Source: Mesotaenium endlicherianum (taxonomy: Eukaryota > Streptophyta > Zygnematophyceae > Zygnematales > Mesotaeniaceae). From it: DNA of 37,122 bases. A program made the translations under genes and the position numbers. The stretch lies in contig WELA01009966.1 in assembly GCA_009602735.1 (NCBI GenBank), positions 51,069 through 88,190 of the forward strand, read 5' to 3'. The first letter of the stretch is position 1. Each line of letters starts with the position of its first letter. Positions 19,118-31,464 of this stretch are shown piece by piece. Under the pieces are notes generated by a model. It worked only from the letters and a program-made list of their open reading frames with translations, did not search any database and was not told the DNA's origin.

Positions 19118-20602
19118 GGGGGGGAGTCTTGCACGAAGGGAGCCATGAAGGGAGCTATCATGCTGTCATGTAATTAGTAGTACCCTTGAGTCTCCATCTC
19201 ACCATGGCCAACCATGTAATCTCGTAAGAGGACCCAGAGGGCCCCATGAGTGTGCACATAGCCCAACAAAGCAAGTTGCGGCTGGCTAATAAGTGCATCA
19301 AATGCTGCTGCACGGCATGGCGTGGCAGGGCAGGGCAGTGCAGGGCAGGGTCGGGCAGAGCTGAGAAAGACCTTGATGCAGTCTGATTGGCTGAGACATT
19401 TGACGAGCTCCATGGCCAGCCCTTTGCACGTCCTCGGCATCTTGCATGTGACGCTCTACCTGCAAGGCAAATGCGTTGCCCATCAATCAACACTGAGTAC
19501 AGCACCCTTCCCACACCCATTGCATGTGGGGAGCTTCGATGCCCCCAGGTCATTCCCAACAACCAAATCACAGGGCAGTGAGCACCACAAGGCCATTGGT
19601 AGGGAGACAGAGAGACCTACCAAGCCTCCAGGGGATGATTCTTGCCCTCTCTTTGTCAAGTGTGGGCTTCTGCTGTCTGCAGAGCAGTAACGTGAGTTAC
19701 TATCCACTTAGTGCTGTCACAACCAAGACACCCCCCAGAACATCTGTGAACCACGTTCAGAGCTGCAACAGAACAGGGCTTGGCAGCATGAAAGCTCAAG
19801 GTTCGGGTGCCTATGCACACACACTGCTCTCGGGGAAGCATTCAGCTGCATTACTCCCATAGCGGCTTAGCCTTGTACATCAAGACAATGATAACAACAT
19901 CACGCAGCCTGGTGGTCTGCAAGGGCCAACATGTGACAACCCTTGCTTGGTGAGTCAGAGTCAGTCCCTCGACGCCACGACGATACTACACAAAAGAAAA
20001 CACTGCACGTTCTCTCAACAGAGCCACCATCCAACACCAGTCCCCCTTCGACAACTATCGTTAAGGTCCCCGCACAGTAGATTTACACAATGTTTGCTAA
20101 TCAATAATCTGTTCAATAACCACATCGTCATGCGTAAGAACACAGTTTTTCCCCACCCATCCCTTTCGGAAAACTTCCGACAGGAAAAGTTCTGGATTGG
20201 CCTGCAGCCTAACTGCCGATATTTAACCTTAAAGTTGTGTGCTGTAAGATTCCGCCTTCTTCAACTCCTCACTGTGAATTGCACACTTCATCGTTCTTTA
20301 CGATATACAGTGCTACTACGAGTAGCATATACTGAGGGAAGTGCAAGGAAGTGCAAGGAAGTGCAAACTGAGACGAGTCACAGAAGGCTGATGCTAACTT
20401 GTCACGAGCGTAATATGGAACTTTGTAGTCGCGCGTCTGAACGCGCGCGTCTGAACGCTGATCGAACTTCGAAGTTAGAGACCCCAACCGGCGTACTTTG
20501 GCCCGCGCCCGGTGGTTGCGGATAGGGGTACACAAAAGGGACATACCCGAGACAAAAAACGCAGACGGCCATGTGCGGATGTTAAAATTACTATATGTCT
20601 GA

Positions 20603-20676
20603 AGCTCGCGTTGAGAGTTGAACTCAAGACCTCCCGCTTACTAAACGGGTGCTCTAACCAACTGAGCTACGTGAGC
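20603..20676 (-). tRNA. tRNA-Thr (anticodon AGT)
   Basis: A cloverleaf folds on the minus strand from 20676 to 20604 plus discriminator T at 20603, with no intron. D stem GCTC/GAGC. Anticodon stem CCCGT/GCGGG with loop TTAGTAA, giving anticodon AGT (read as IGU, threonine). T stem TTGAG/CTCAA with loop TTCAACT. The A box is TAGCTCAGTTGG and the B box region is GAGTTCAACTC; a TTTT stretch follows about 17 nt downstream as a weak pol III terminator. The acceptor stem GCTCACG/CGCGAGC has one A-C mismatch at pair 5-68, so it may be a slightly decayed copy or a functional variant. Confidence 0.87.
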
Positions 20677-21711
20677 TAGCTGATACATACCACCAATGCA
20701 CATTATATAAAAATAGTACATTATAATAAAATATTCCTTATACGTCTGTTCAATGCTTGGTAAGGTATATGTGGCTATTATGAGATTGTACATACTTAAA
20801 TATTCACATGTTTGCTTTATATGTATGTATACACATAAGATATCATAATCACTCCCTTGAAATGTTGCAAGTCACAAAACAACCGGAATCGTTCTTTTCA
20901 AAAAGCTTTAGGCACTATCCTATTTGACCTACGTAAGACGAAAAAGTGGACCTAACATGGTTTTCCTACTTCCAATTCCCACATTGAAATCCTTCACAAA
21001 TTCGTTACCTTCTGTTTCCACAATTTCCAGCCATACGAAAAAATATTTTTTTGAAACCGCATAAAAAGTTTCAAAGCGCCAATGATTTTTCTGTATTTGA
21101 AAGTCGTCAACGTGCTCTGATAACCGCATTTGTATTATTGCTGAAAGAAAAATTTGCTTGTAGACCGTCCATCCCGCGTATTAAGAATAACAAGCTGCAT
21201 GGTGTTTGATGTATTATGAAGTATATTAAATAATAATGAGGGCATTTTGAATATGCTTGCATTTCAAGGTCGTCCACCAATACTATCACTCAAACTTTTG
21301 ACTTCCCCGACATGGAAGGGTTTCTCCATTCCCACAGGATACGCGCAACTTAAAATGTTTACTTGTCACGTTATTCTTGAAGGGACAGCAACGACAATTA
21401 ATGACAATATGAGGAATAAGAAGTCAGTGAGCCTTCGCAGCCTCATTCATGTATGTGGTATTTTATTGTTCTTCATGTGGGTCAAAGCAAGCAATCCTAT
21501 TGCTTTGTCATGTCAACGGGTGATATTGTGAAGTGGAAGTTGCATTCTATTTTGAAAATTTTTAGAAGTGTTTGAAAGTCGTTGAAGATCTCAAGCTCTT
21601 CAATGACGACTTTCACCATATTGGTTTTTGAAACCCTCATTCGCAACTGCGGGTTGTTATAAGGGGACCGATCTCGCCGCACATTCTTTTGTCTTTGCTA
21701 GTGATGGGGTG
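20677..21711. other. Intergenic stretch, AT-rich
   Basis: No gene recognised. An imperfect inverted repeat is at 21573-21615, a stem of about 16 pairs with a small bulge (TGAAAGTCGT...ACGACTTTCA). Confidence 0.5.
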
Positions 21712-22214
21712 TGTAGTGAAACAGATAGATAAAGTACTTAGTAAAACAGAATACTTTATCTATTCAAGACAAGGATCTTGAAACACAAGTGGTAGCTTCT
21801 TGAAAGAGAGATGGCTTCTTGAAAGTTAATATATTTCTGGATTTTGGCAAGTACAAGAGTGATTCTCGAATGTCTTTCTATGTTCTAGCTCTTGTTTATA
21901 TACTTGCTACATAAGTAATTTCTAGGAAGGTGTATGTTGATGTGTTGGCACCCAACACATCCCAAAACTTGCCACCTCTTTCTAGAATAATGTACACATG
22001 TCCTTTTGACCTAAAAATGGCACATCTGACTTTTGCCACATGGAGTTCTTCTAGGTCTTTCCTCTAACTTCGAAAATGCCTTGGAAGGTTCAAAGGACAT
22101 GAACCAAGTTACTAGAGTACCTATTCACACTTGACTCCACACAATACTACTCCAAATATATTTGAAAACATTAAAATATATGCGAACTAATATATAATAA
22201 CTCAAATCACTACA
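21712..22214 (-). repeat. LTR of copy 3
   Basis: 503 bp, about 5 differences from the 3' LTR of the complete element. TATA motif (21895-21902) and dyad (21939-21961) intact. Confidence 0.95.
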
Positions 22215-22251
22215 TCACCCCCCCGATAGAAAAAGCGACGTCTCGGCGCGT

Positions 22252-22380
22252 CAAGTCAGGTTTTACACATGTGGAGCAAACTAGTAAACAATTTCAAGTC
22301 AGATGCCCCACATGTGAAGAGGACTAGTCAAAGGCGCCAAGTCAGGTGCTACACATGTAAGGTAGACTAGGCAAGGTCGT
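22252..22380 (-). repeat. Three 43-bp tandem repeats, copy 3
   Basis: The same array as at 9074-9202, with unit number and length unchanged and a few substitutions. Confidence 0.85.
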
Positions 22381-22715
22381 AGGTGGTGTGACCTTATTGG
22401 CTAGCCTACTCCTTAATGATAAAGAAAATTGTACAAGTTGGCCCAGAATCTGCCACGAACTCAAAAATTCATAGCGGCCACAGAACTGCTTCAAATATAA
22501 AAATTCGAGTGCCAGACGGACCGCGTCGGAGAACTCTACCGGGTCACCAAATTTGAGAGCATTCTCATTTCTGGAGTGTCGTTGAGAGCTGAGAGAGTAG
22601 GCACTCCTCCAAATCTGTGCAGAAACTTCTGAAAATCATAAGTCCTTCTATACTTCTCCAAATGCTCCAAACTAAGTCTCAAACTGGGCGCTGTAAGATG
22701 TTCTACCAGAGTCTT

Positions 22716-23935
22716 ATTGGTTCGCTTGCTTCTCTAGTAAGAAGATATTCCAAAATGTTGAGTGTGATGTGCCATCCTTACCAAATGAATCGTATGTAAA
22801 AGCTCTCTCAATATTAAGTTCCATGTGAGTCATCTCGGCCAAATTATTGTCTCTCATTGTTAATTGGCTTACACTTTCTCCACTTTCAATGCACGGGTCT
22901 TAGGTTGTTTCAGCAAACTAACAATTTTGCGGAAGAAAAACGATGAGTCAAATACATGTTGTATGCAAGTTTACAGTTAACTTGAGATGACAGTGGAACC
23001 AATTTCATTTTGTACGCAAAGATTTATTGAAGGTTTAATGCGACATGAAATTTTGCAGTTCAGCCTTTGAGGAGAGTGGATGTGGCCAATTTCACATGCG
23101 TTGACGCATCCTTCGATACACATAAACTGCGCTACGAGGTCTTCACTTGTAATGTGACAATCCAGCAGGAAAGGAAGCTGCTACACTTATGTTGTAATCA
23201 ATACTTCTGTTCTTTTCCATCATTACTCTAATACATTCTTCAATCCTTGCTAAATGAGCCAATCACAAATTGACAAATATCCTGTTGAGGAATACAAGGC
23301 ACCATGAGAAACGAGTAGTATAAAGTTGCACCTCATACGCACAATCCATTCTACGTGTGCAAAACATAAGACCAGGTATGACATGAAACAAGTGATGATG
23401 TCAAAGAAGCAATAATACGTGTCTTTGTTGCTATAGAACAATATTTGCTCATAATTTTTAGACAAATATATTATATACACATATAATCATTGCCATACAA
23501 TTCTTCCTCCGCAATGTGTGACAGCCCCCAACCGGCTCATTACTCTACTACCAATAGTCAAGGTGCTTTTTGTATACAGCTTAATAATGCATAGTACTCC
23601 GCATTGACAGCCGAGTAAGCCATTAACCCACATCTTCTTGTGGACACTGCATTCTGAAGGTCGCTTTCAGCATCCATACGCAGCCAGCCATGGATGCATG
23701 ATGGCCCTTATACTAAAACGTTTGGCACAACAAATACACTAGGAATAGGTACTTGGCATGTCCGCATCAAACAATCATCTAAACTGCTAATAGTTCCAAT
23801 GTGTATTGTATCGTATCTGCGATTGTACGTAGAAAGTGCACCAGTGCTACATGAACTTCATAACCCACTTGCATCGCACGTTTATGAAGCAAGTACACTT
23901 TCACACACATTACCCACAAGAGCATGGCTCTTTCC
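22716..23935. other. Intergenic stretch
   Basis: AT-rich, with no recognised gene or repeat. It contains the 3' flank of the minus-strand gene that ends at 23936; no clear AATAAA was seen close to that stop. Confidence 0.5.
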
Positions 23936-25956
23936 TTAAATTAGCAGGATAGATGAATTAAGGCCAGGCCCAGGCACTGGTCCTTTAGGAGCAGGCCTAG
24001 GAGCTGCGACTGGAGCAGGCCCAGGTGCTGCAATTGGAGAGGGCCCAGGTGCCCTGACTGGGGCAGGCCCAGGTGCCGCGACTGGAGCAGGCCCTGGTGC
24101 CCGGACTGGAGAAGGCCCAGGTGCCGCAACTGGAGCGGGGCCAGGTGCCCGGACCCTGCTTGGAGCAGACCCAGATGCGAGTACTTGTAAGGGTAACACA
24201 CTGTTGCCTGCAATCGTCATGATGAAAGATACAGCTGAATCGCCCACCACGTCATCATATGGGGACTCCATGACCCAGTCCCTGTTTGAGACAAAAGATG
24301 TCAGTGACAAAGCTGGGGTAAAGAACTTGGGCGTGAGCTCACGGTTCAAGCTGCCACGTCTGACCTGCAATGACCTAAATTTACCTTATTTGACTGGACA
24401 ATGCAATTCACAAGATGCAAATAAGAAAGTTATGTCTAAAGCTACCTGAGTACCAAGCGAGGAGTCGATGCTGCAGAGAGAAATATACGTCCTCCCTGTA
24501 CAAATACACGCATTCCAATTCCTTGGCATTAACTCAGAGAACAAATGACAAAAAGGAAAAAGACCAACTCCAACCAACTCCTTATAATTGCTTCAACGCA
24601 CTGAGATACGAGTTCTACTCGCCTCCTTCACTTTGGCCACATTGATTAAAGATGCCTGGACCTATAACTCCCCTCTCCATCTGATAGTTCACACACAACG
24701 TGGGCGCCTGACTGCAAGTAGAATGATACGAACAAGCGTCATCTCATCACAAGTATAGAAAATGAAAGGCAAAGCACAACAGGTAGTCAACTGTCTTCCT
24801 CTGCAGAGGCTTGAATATTGATGCAGGTAGACCTTCGCTGAGTTTGAGAACTTACCACTGCATGAAGCTTGCCCGACACAATAGGCAGCACAGCAGTAGG
24901 AGGTGAAATTCTGACGTTCATATCATCAACAAGATTTCCTCCGACGCTTCCAGCTATGCGCGACAAAGTGACTGCGACGTTGCTTGGCGTACATGAGAAG
25001 TTGCCCGTACTTGCCTCAGGTGTGAATGGGCCATCTGAAGAGCACAGCAGTAAAGGTAGGACATATTGAGCATGAGATTTGAGAAAACAAGCTTTGGCTC
25101 TGGGCTCCAACAATAAGCACAGTCTTCATGTGACATACTTCAGTAAAGTACTGACGTTGTCTTGCCTCAAGCAATGAACTTTGTTGAAAATGCAACGGCA
25201 GAGAGGGTGAAGCGACAGAAGGAAATGCTTGCTTACGGGCCCCATTAAGAGTCACACCCTTGACACTGACTTGAGCGACCTGGATATCACCCACTGGAAG
25301 CTTGGCTGTAATCTGCAATACGTCGGGAACTATGTTCAACGTTGAGGAAACCCATGCGTACTGCCACACGAATCAAGGGAAAGAGCCACTTGATCATTGG
25401 TTAAGGCTAAGCTCAAGAAGCACTTTCCTCCACTTCATTCATAGTGAGGCCTTGTCTCCCACTGTTTTTCTAGCCAGCTGTTGAAACTGAAGTACGACCT
25501 AGACAACTATAACGTGGGGCGTTGCTGTCTATGAACTGAATAATCACTTCACGAAGTCTGATTCAAATTCACCATTCATGTGCTTCCCGAGGTGCCCCAC
25601 ATATTTTATTAGAAGAACAGAAACTGGTCCTCGATGCCAGCAGGAAAGATAGGTAGACTCAATGTCCTCTCAAGTCAATTCGTGCCTCATACCTCAAGTG
25701 GTTGTCTGGGACTGCCACTGCTGTAGCTGAGGACTTGAAGGGTAATGTTCCCCGTCACTTGCACTATAGTAGGGGATATATCCAACTGTATTCCTGAGCC
25801 TGTCGTGTAAGAGCTGATCGAAGATCGAGATGGTGAAACATGGACAACAACCTGCTGCTGGGCATTGCTGGATATGCAATAAAAACCCAACACGAGAGTC
25901 CCTATTAGTAGCCGGCACACCAACACCTTGGACAACTTCAACAGATATGAAACCAT
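23936..25956 (-). CDS. Predicted secreted Ala/Pro/Gly-repeat protein (4 exons)
   Basis: A four-exon model: 25956-25693, 25360-25237, 25034-24856 and 24364-23936. Donors GTATGA, GTAAGC and GTAAGT and three CAG acceptors give phases 0, 1 and 0 that agree throughout, for 331 residues. The first ATG begins a signal peptide (hydrophobic core about 9-27, likely cleavage after SNA at about 33). Residues about 35-260 look beta-rich, with a GNIT glycosylation site, but match no family I recognise. Residues 262-317 are seven 8-residue repeats of the type APGPAPVA, the alternating Pro pattern on which plants build arabinogalactans after hydroxylation. The C-terminus (NSSILLI) is short and not a clear GPI signal. 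Probably an extracellular or wall glycoprotein; exact role unknown. The first exon could start elsewhere, but the phase agreement makes chance unlikely. Confidence 0.62.
23981..24148 (-). repeat. 24-bp coding tandem repeat, 7 units
   Basis: Seven in-frame 24-bp units encode APGP(A/S)P(V/I)(A/R), the last unit degenerate. The eighth residue mostly alternates A and R, suggesting a 48-bp higher-order unit. Confidence 0.85.
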
Positions 25957-27794
25957 GGTGCAGTACACCTAGCTTTCTTATGTGAGATGCTTTGCAATGG
26001 TGCAGCAACAACACAGTTTATGAGTGAATATGTGTGTTCTTCCACAAAAATTGGTTACTAGAGCGAGGTTGGTGTGCAGGCAGATCGCAAGTGACTTGAG
26101 AAGTCACTGAACCTTCTTGTATACGCGAATGCTTACAGAAAATACACTCCACGCATACAACCAACATCCTCTGAGGTGGTTGCACTCTACAGTCAGCTGC
26201 TTATTGCAATTCCTTAAAATGTTCCTCTTAAAAACAATAAGTTCTTTAAGTATGTATATGCAAAAGCTGGGCAGAACCATCAGAGTCTATTAATGACAGG
26301 CTCAAAACTAAAACTTACAGTGGTCAATCGAATTGTGAACGACGTAGACATGGGTTGACTCCACGTATCCTTCGAGGAGGTAAAGTGTATTGCCTTGAGC
26401 ATGGTTGAAGCTGTTCCATCTCACTTGGACTACCTCCATGACGAGAGGACACACCAGAAAATACTGCAAGAATGGCGTCAGCCAACGAAGAATTCACGCC
26501 CATGTTGCCTGTCAGCGATTGAGAGAGATTTCAGTTACGCTCTAGGTCGGTCTCTGGGATGGAAGTTACAGAAGCAGGCACACAATCAATTACGTCACAA
26601 GAAATCGAAGTCTGCATCAAGAAGTGGTCAGCATCACCCGAATATAGGGAACGCAGATGCTCTGAGCACAGTTCACCGACCGAAAGGTGCAGCAGTAGAA
26701 GCAATTACTTTACACGCAAACGGTCTGCATCACTCACGAACCATCCCAAACAGCTACTTCATTCCCAAACATAGTAGCCGAGCTGTGTGACGTATAGTGC
26801 GCTTGCATGCATGTCTCGCAAACAGAATAGATGTGAATTAAATTGAGCTCAGATTAATGACGATTGACTAACGGCGTCCAAGTTTTAGCGACGCACACCC
26901 GCGAGGAACCAAAGTGATCGTCCGAAGTCACACCGCAGTCGCTTGTACATCCATGCTTCGACAAGCTTTTTTGAGATGGGAAGAATCATTCTCCCACTTC
27001 TTAGAAGGACAAACATGCTAAATTGTGCATATAGAAGGGTATCTTGTAATATTATCAGATCCGTAGAGCGACATTGTACTCCTCAATGTACAGGGTTTGC
27101 CCTTAATGTAAATTTTCACTTGAAGTTGTAAGATGCATAACCTGAAGAAGTTATATGGATTTCCAAGAATGGCTTTGCTCAAGTCATGTTCGCCTCTTGT
27201 GCACAAAAAAAAGCTTCAAAGAAGAACCTGCGGACATTTCCACATCTACCACAACTAGCTTGAGAAGGGTACATTCAATCTCTTGCTCTGGTGTTTTTCT
27301 CCAAATATGCAGCCAATCACATACCTAGGCACTCTTGTCTTGATTTTTTGGCTGGTTTTCAAGTGCAACACTTGGAACAATACCAAGCCTACCAATGAGT
27401 AAGTGAAGCACACATATGAGTTGAATCAAGTTGACGTTAATTCAAACCAGTTTTCTTTGGTGCTTATCACTACTAAATGTATAACGTTCGACAGTGGAGG
27501 CCAAAACATGCTTGCACTTGTTGACTCGGCACGATGAATTTTGTCAAAAATGTGCGTAACCACGTACAGCTTCTATTTGAGCAAACTAGTCCAACTCCCA
27601 CATGCACGAGGCTTCAGTACATGTACCACGTAAAGCGAAGGAACACCTTCTCCAACTGACCTCAAACCTGATGTGGGAGCTGCTAATGACGCACAAGGCA
27701 TTGTTGCTGCATTTTGCATTATGCTGCTAATGTTGCACAAGACGTTCTTACCGCACTGTGCGTCGTGCTGCTAACGGCCACATTCAGCCAACAT

Positions 27795-28067
27795 ATGCTC
27801 CTGCCAAATAATGCTACTGAGCACGTGTATCACTGTTGTGCCCGCCCCTACAATGTTGCAAAAGTTTGTAATTCGACTGGCTTTACCCTTAAAAACAAAG
27901 AAGTTTGCCATTCATGTGCAACTGCTCTATCAAACTGCATTGAGCAACCACCTCCAAATTTGCCAAAGGTCCATCGGTTCTGCTGTGATATCATTCACTT
28001 GGAGCAGATATGTGAAAAATGCAGGAAGTTCATAATTTCAAAAGGATGCCCCTTTTTCTTGCCTTAA
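27795..28067 (+). CDS. Possible small cysteine-rich ORF (low confidence)
   Basis: 90 codons from the first ATG in an open frame that extends further upstream without a stop. The product has about ten cysteines, including two CC pairs and two CXXC pairs (CHSC, CEKC), and ends CPFFLP. The spacing does not match lipid-transfer, Bowman-Birk or defensin patterns. No signal peptide follows the ATG, although a hydrophobic stretch precedes it in the same frame and could belong to an upstream exon. May be chance. Confidence 0.15.
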   Translation: MLLPNNATEHVYHCCARPYNVAKVCNSTGFTLKNKEVCHSCATALSNCIEQPPPNLPKVHRFCCDIIHLEQICEKCRKFIISKGCPFFLP

Positions 28068-28390
28068 TATACAACATGTAATCTCAAGTGTACATCATCA
28101 AGATTTCACATACATACGACTCTTTCCCCCACTCGTCGTCCCTTTCCGCACCCTCCCCCAAGAAGCACTCCACTTCCAACATATGACCAACACATTCCGC
28201 ATGAATTGACACTAGCTCCATGCACAATCACTTGCAATGCTTCTTACTGACGAGGAGACTTGCTGTGGGCGTGCACATATTCTCTGAACAGCTTCCAAGC
28301 CCATTCTGCAAGCTGCAACAGGCCCAGCACCAAGCCTCCTGATGCAGGGCTTGTGAGCAGAACCAGCACGTGCTGACAGTCTTTCACAAT

Positions 28391-28396
28391 CACACA

Positions 28397-28434
<38 letters not shown>
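28391..28434 (+). repeat. (CA)n microsatellite
   Basis: About 22 CA units with one interruption. Confidence 0.95.
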
Positions 28435-28436
<2 letters not shown>

Positions 28437-31400
28437 CATACTCCAGCTCTTCCCTCCATACAAATCCGCAGCATGCAGGGTGACGCTTGTCCCCATGTGC
28501 CTGTCAGTACGTGGAACAGAGTAGTACCAGTACCTGCCAGTACCAATACTTCAAAGGGTAAGGGTATGCTTGGCCGTCTGGATGGTGGGGGGGGAGAAAG
28601 GATGAGACTGCATCCAGACGTCCTCACGACACAGCCTTGGCATGGAACAAGTTAGTCTACGGCAGAGACTGTGCACATCAAGTTGGTAAAGGGTCTGGGA
28701 GCTGGATGTTATCGCTAGGAGCGCAGCAAGTGGGTCACAAATGTGCAAGTTTGAGCTGAATGTGGAGTTGTTAGGGACTCTACTTGACAGAGCTGAGAGG
28801 TGGCTAGACGGGGGGGGGAAATGTGAGACCACATAACTTGAAAGATAGCCCCACGAAGATGTCAAGCCCCAGAACCGTTGGTCCCTTGTGTCCTTTGAGG
28901 TCGTACAGGTCACTCGCTACCTAATAGCCCCAGCATAAGCTGAGCCATGATGTGTTCATATGGTGCAGTAGTAGTAGCGAAAGACAGCGCGTACTATGCT
29001 GGTGCAGAGGAGTTGGGCTGGAGCGATGAAAAGAGACTGGAGGCGTGAGAGGAGACCGGAAAGCATTCAGCTGAAAGGAGGGCAGTCTGCACGCTGGATC
29101 GAAAGAGCTGCTGCAGTCATGCCAATAATCTCTTTTCTCTAGCTCCTTCTCTTTCCACCTACATGTAGACTGATACGAATGTGCAGCGAGAAGAGGTTGA
29201 GCTGTAATCAACTTATATCTCACATGCTGTGCATATTATGGAGAGAAAGTGCGGTCCACACCGACACCACTCACCTGCACGGCGGCAGCAAGGCCTCAAT
29301 TTTCCTGTCTTGTCCATGGCTGCCGTCCCCTTTGGCTGCACCTCCTTCTGTACGCACCATCACAGCAGCTGACCAGCATCTGCTTTTCGGCTTTTAAATC
29401 TGCGGAACGTTAAGTGGGCCTGATGCCTTTGCATGCTAGTTTTTTGGAAAGCAGGGGCTATCTCTGGGCAAGGCGTCCGATGATGTCCCGTCGTCTTTGG
29501 ACTACCACCAGCCACAGGTTACTGTGCTTTCTACGCATCTTACTGCACTAAGTGATAATGGACTCAGTTGCATATTGTGTGCGGAGGGTTATGAGTTGGT
29601 TTTCCAATTGCGTTACACCTGGTGGGCCAGAGGTAGATATGCACGAGAATGAAGAATCTCGAAAAGCTTTCACGTATCTACAGACGAGCCAAAGGACGAG
29701 AGCGAACCACTGCGTGCGGTTACTTACTGTCTGCACTAGCTATACGAGAAGATGTGGCATGTATTCATCAATATCACCAATCTGCACGACACAAGTCAGT
29801 ATCCTGTCTCAATCAGAAAAAGGTTCCACTGCCAATCAAGACAGCTAGACTAAGCAAGAACCAAACAGCCGAAATTGGCACTTACTGCCCTTACACCAAC
29901 AAACTATGGCACTTGCTTGCAGAGACTGAGAAAGTATTCATTCGACGAGAGAGGTCCATGAGCAGGTGCTACAGGGAATGCTCTTTCCCAATATTCCAGG
30001 CCATCCCTCACCATGTCCCCTCGTGCAATTGTCGTGTACATCCATTGATGGCACTTCCTTGTCTTACACACCACTTCACCAGAGGAATTCTCTCGTGTCC
30101 GAGACGCCTTACTGCAATCCTGAGCTAGAGTCACCAAGTTTACTACTAATGGCAGCGATATATTTGTAAGCACATTGCACGTCAGTGCATGGGTGATCAC
30201 TGTGATTGTGCCCATGTGGTGCCCATCGAAATGTAGTAAATTATGTAATGCATGTATGCTGACAGCACAGTATAGGTGGCAGCATACTTTGAACATCCTC
30301 AGTACATGTGTGCATGATACTGATTAAGCCTATTCTCACGGTCAGAATGCACTCTACATTCACGACCCTAGACTTGAGCTGCCAATCAACAGAAATTTAC
30401 ATCATAGATGCTTCAAGGAGAAGCTCTTGGTAACCGTCCTGTGCAAGCTGTCAATGGCTTGAGCTGCTCAATTTTGTCGGGAAGATGACTACGTATTTCC
30501 TTTGCAACACAAAGAGTCCCTGAATACCCTTTTCTTCGTCTCTGTCACACTCAGGATTAAATTAATAAAGGTTTCGTACCTTACTGCAGCCATAAAAGAC
30601 GGCTCCGCCCACGTCCTCAGCCGCTTTCATCACTTATACAAGACCCATCATAATGCTAGAGCAACTTCCTTCACTTACCCTCTTTCATGAGCTCGTATTT
30701 TAAGAGGACGCAAAAGGACAAAAGAATAAGTATGCAAGCTCATGCAATTGACGTCCATACTTTTCTCAGCCACGCTTCCACTCAAAGAGAACAACTTTTG
30801 CATCTTATTGTGCTTTGTCCAAACAACCGTGACATTTCGCATGCACCTCTCATGCGCTTTTCGTGGATTTGCAGCGAGCAGCCTTTCTGCCCGTGATGAC
30901 CGAATTGCATGCAGAAATGTCATGGTTGCAACTGACTCCAACTCGAAGTACTAAAGAACATCTTTATGATGATGCTCAGAAGTAACACTCCGGACGCGAA
31001 GTTGTTGAAACGAAACAAACCATCTCGGGAATTCGCTTTCTTTCACATGCAGAGGTGGATGAAAATATCGCTTTACAAATAGCTGGAATAACACGGAGCC
31101 ACTAAACAGAAGCTTGCTAAATGCCACTGCAACTCAGATACTAATTGCCTTGCAATTTCTACTGTGATGTACGTTGTGTGTATGAAGAGGTTGATGAAGG
31201 TTGGTGTTGACAAAGCCATACGAGCTTCCTTTAGACATAAATGACTGCTTGTGTCTTCAAACATAGAGTTTCCCCGATAGCGGCCCTTCGGTATAATTGG
31301 CTCCTTAAAGCATGACCGTCCACCTTAAGAGTTGCTCTACTTTGTCACGACTTGGCTTGCTTCCCATTGTACATTTCATTACTGGCACGTAAGCGTAAGA

Positions 31401-31464
31401 ACCAAGTGTCGAAGGAGTGCACCATGTGACTCGTGTTTTAAGTGTTCAGTAAACAAAAGCGAAC

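Larger units (their letters stand above)
16393..20602. other. Intergenic stretch with simple repeats and an assembly gap
   Basis: No gene could be supported on either strand. Contents recognised: a 39-bp two-unit tandem repeat (17069-17145), a compound microsatellite running into a gap (18733-19117), a GGGCA-rich patch (about 19320-19357) and a short GTGCAAGGAA repeat (about 20339-20364). Confidence 0.55.
21712..22715 (-). mobile_element. Chromovirus copy 3: LTR plus 3' UTR fragment
   Basis: 1004 bp aligning without any gap to 8534-9537 of the complete element. It comprises one 503-bp LTR, the polypurine tract, the triple 43-bp repeat and part of the 3' UTR. Similarity stops abruptly at GTCTT (22715). 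No matching 5-bp duplication brackets the fragment. It is probably what remains of a full insertion after a deletion. Confidence 0.93.
25957..31464. other. Intergenic stretch, mostly featureless
   Basis: No gene with known relatives recognised. It holds a (CA)n tract (28391-28434), G runs at about 28588 and 28811, and a low-confidence cysteine-rich ORF (27795-28067). The right end contains the 5' flank of PEX6. The upstream region of the minus-strand secreted-protein gene lies at its left end. Confidence 0.5.

Noticed and set aside
18448..19173. Long frames on both strands reading through the N gap
   Set aside because: Their length comes from N and from GT/GA microsatellite codons.
21573..21615. 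Imperfect hairpin considered as a microRNA precursor
   Set aside because: The stem of about 16 pairs is too short for a plant precursor and there is no second supporting feature.
24259..24281. Alternative acceptor CAAACAG/GGACTGG for the last exon of the secreted-protein gene
   Set aside because: It would put the repeat region out of frame with exon 3, whereas the acceptor at 24365-24367 keeps phase 0.
26395..26790. 131-codon plus-strand frame upstream of the secreted-protein gene
   Set aside because: Non-ATG start, no recognisable family and no splice partners found.
29649..30128. 159-codon plus-strand frame starting with ATG
   Set aside because: No motif, domain or compositional evidence; length is within chance for 5 kb of intergenic DNA.
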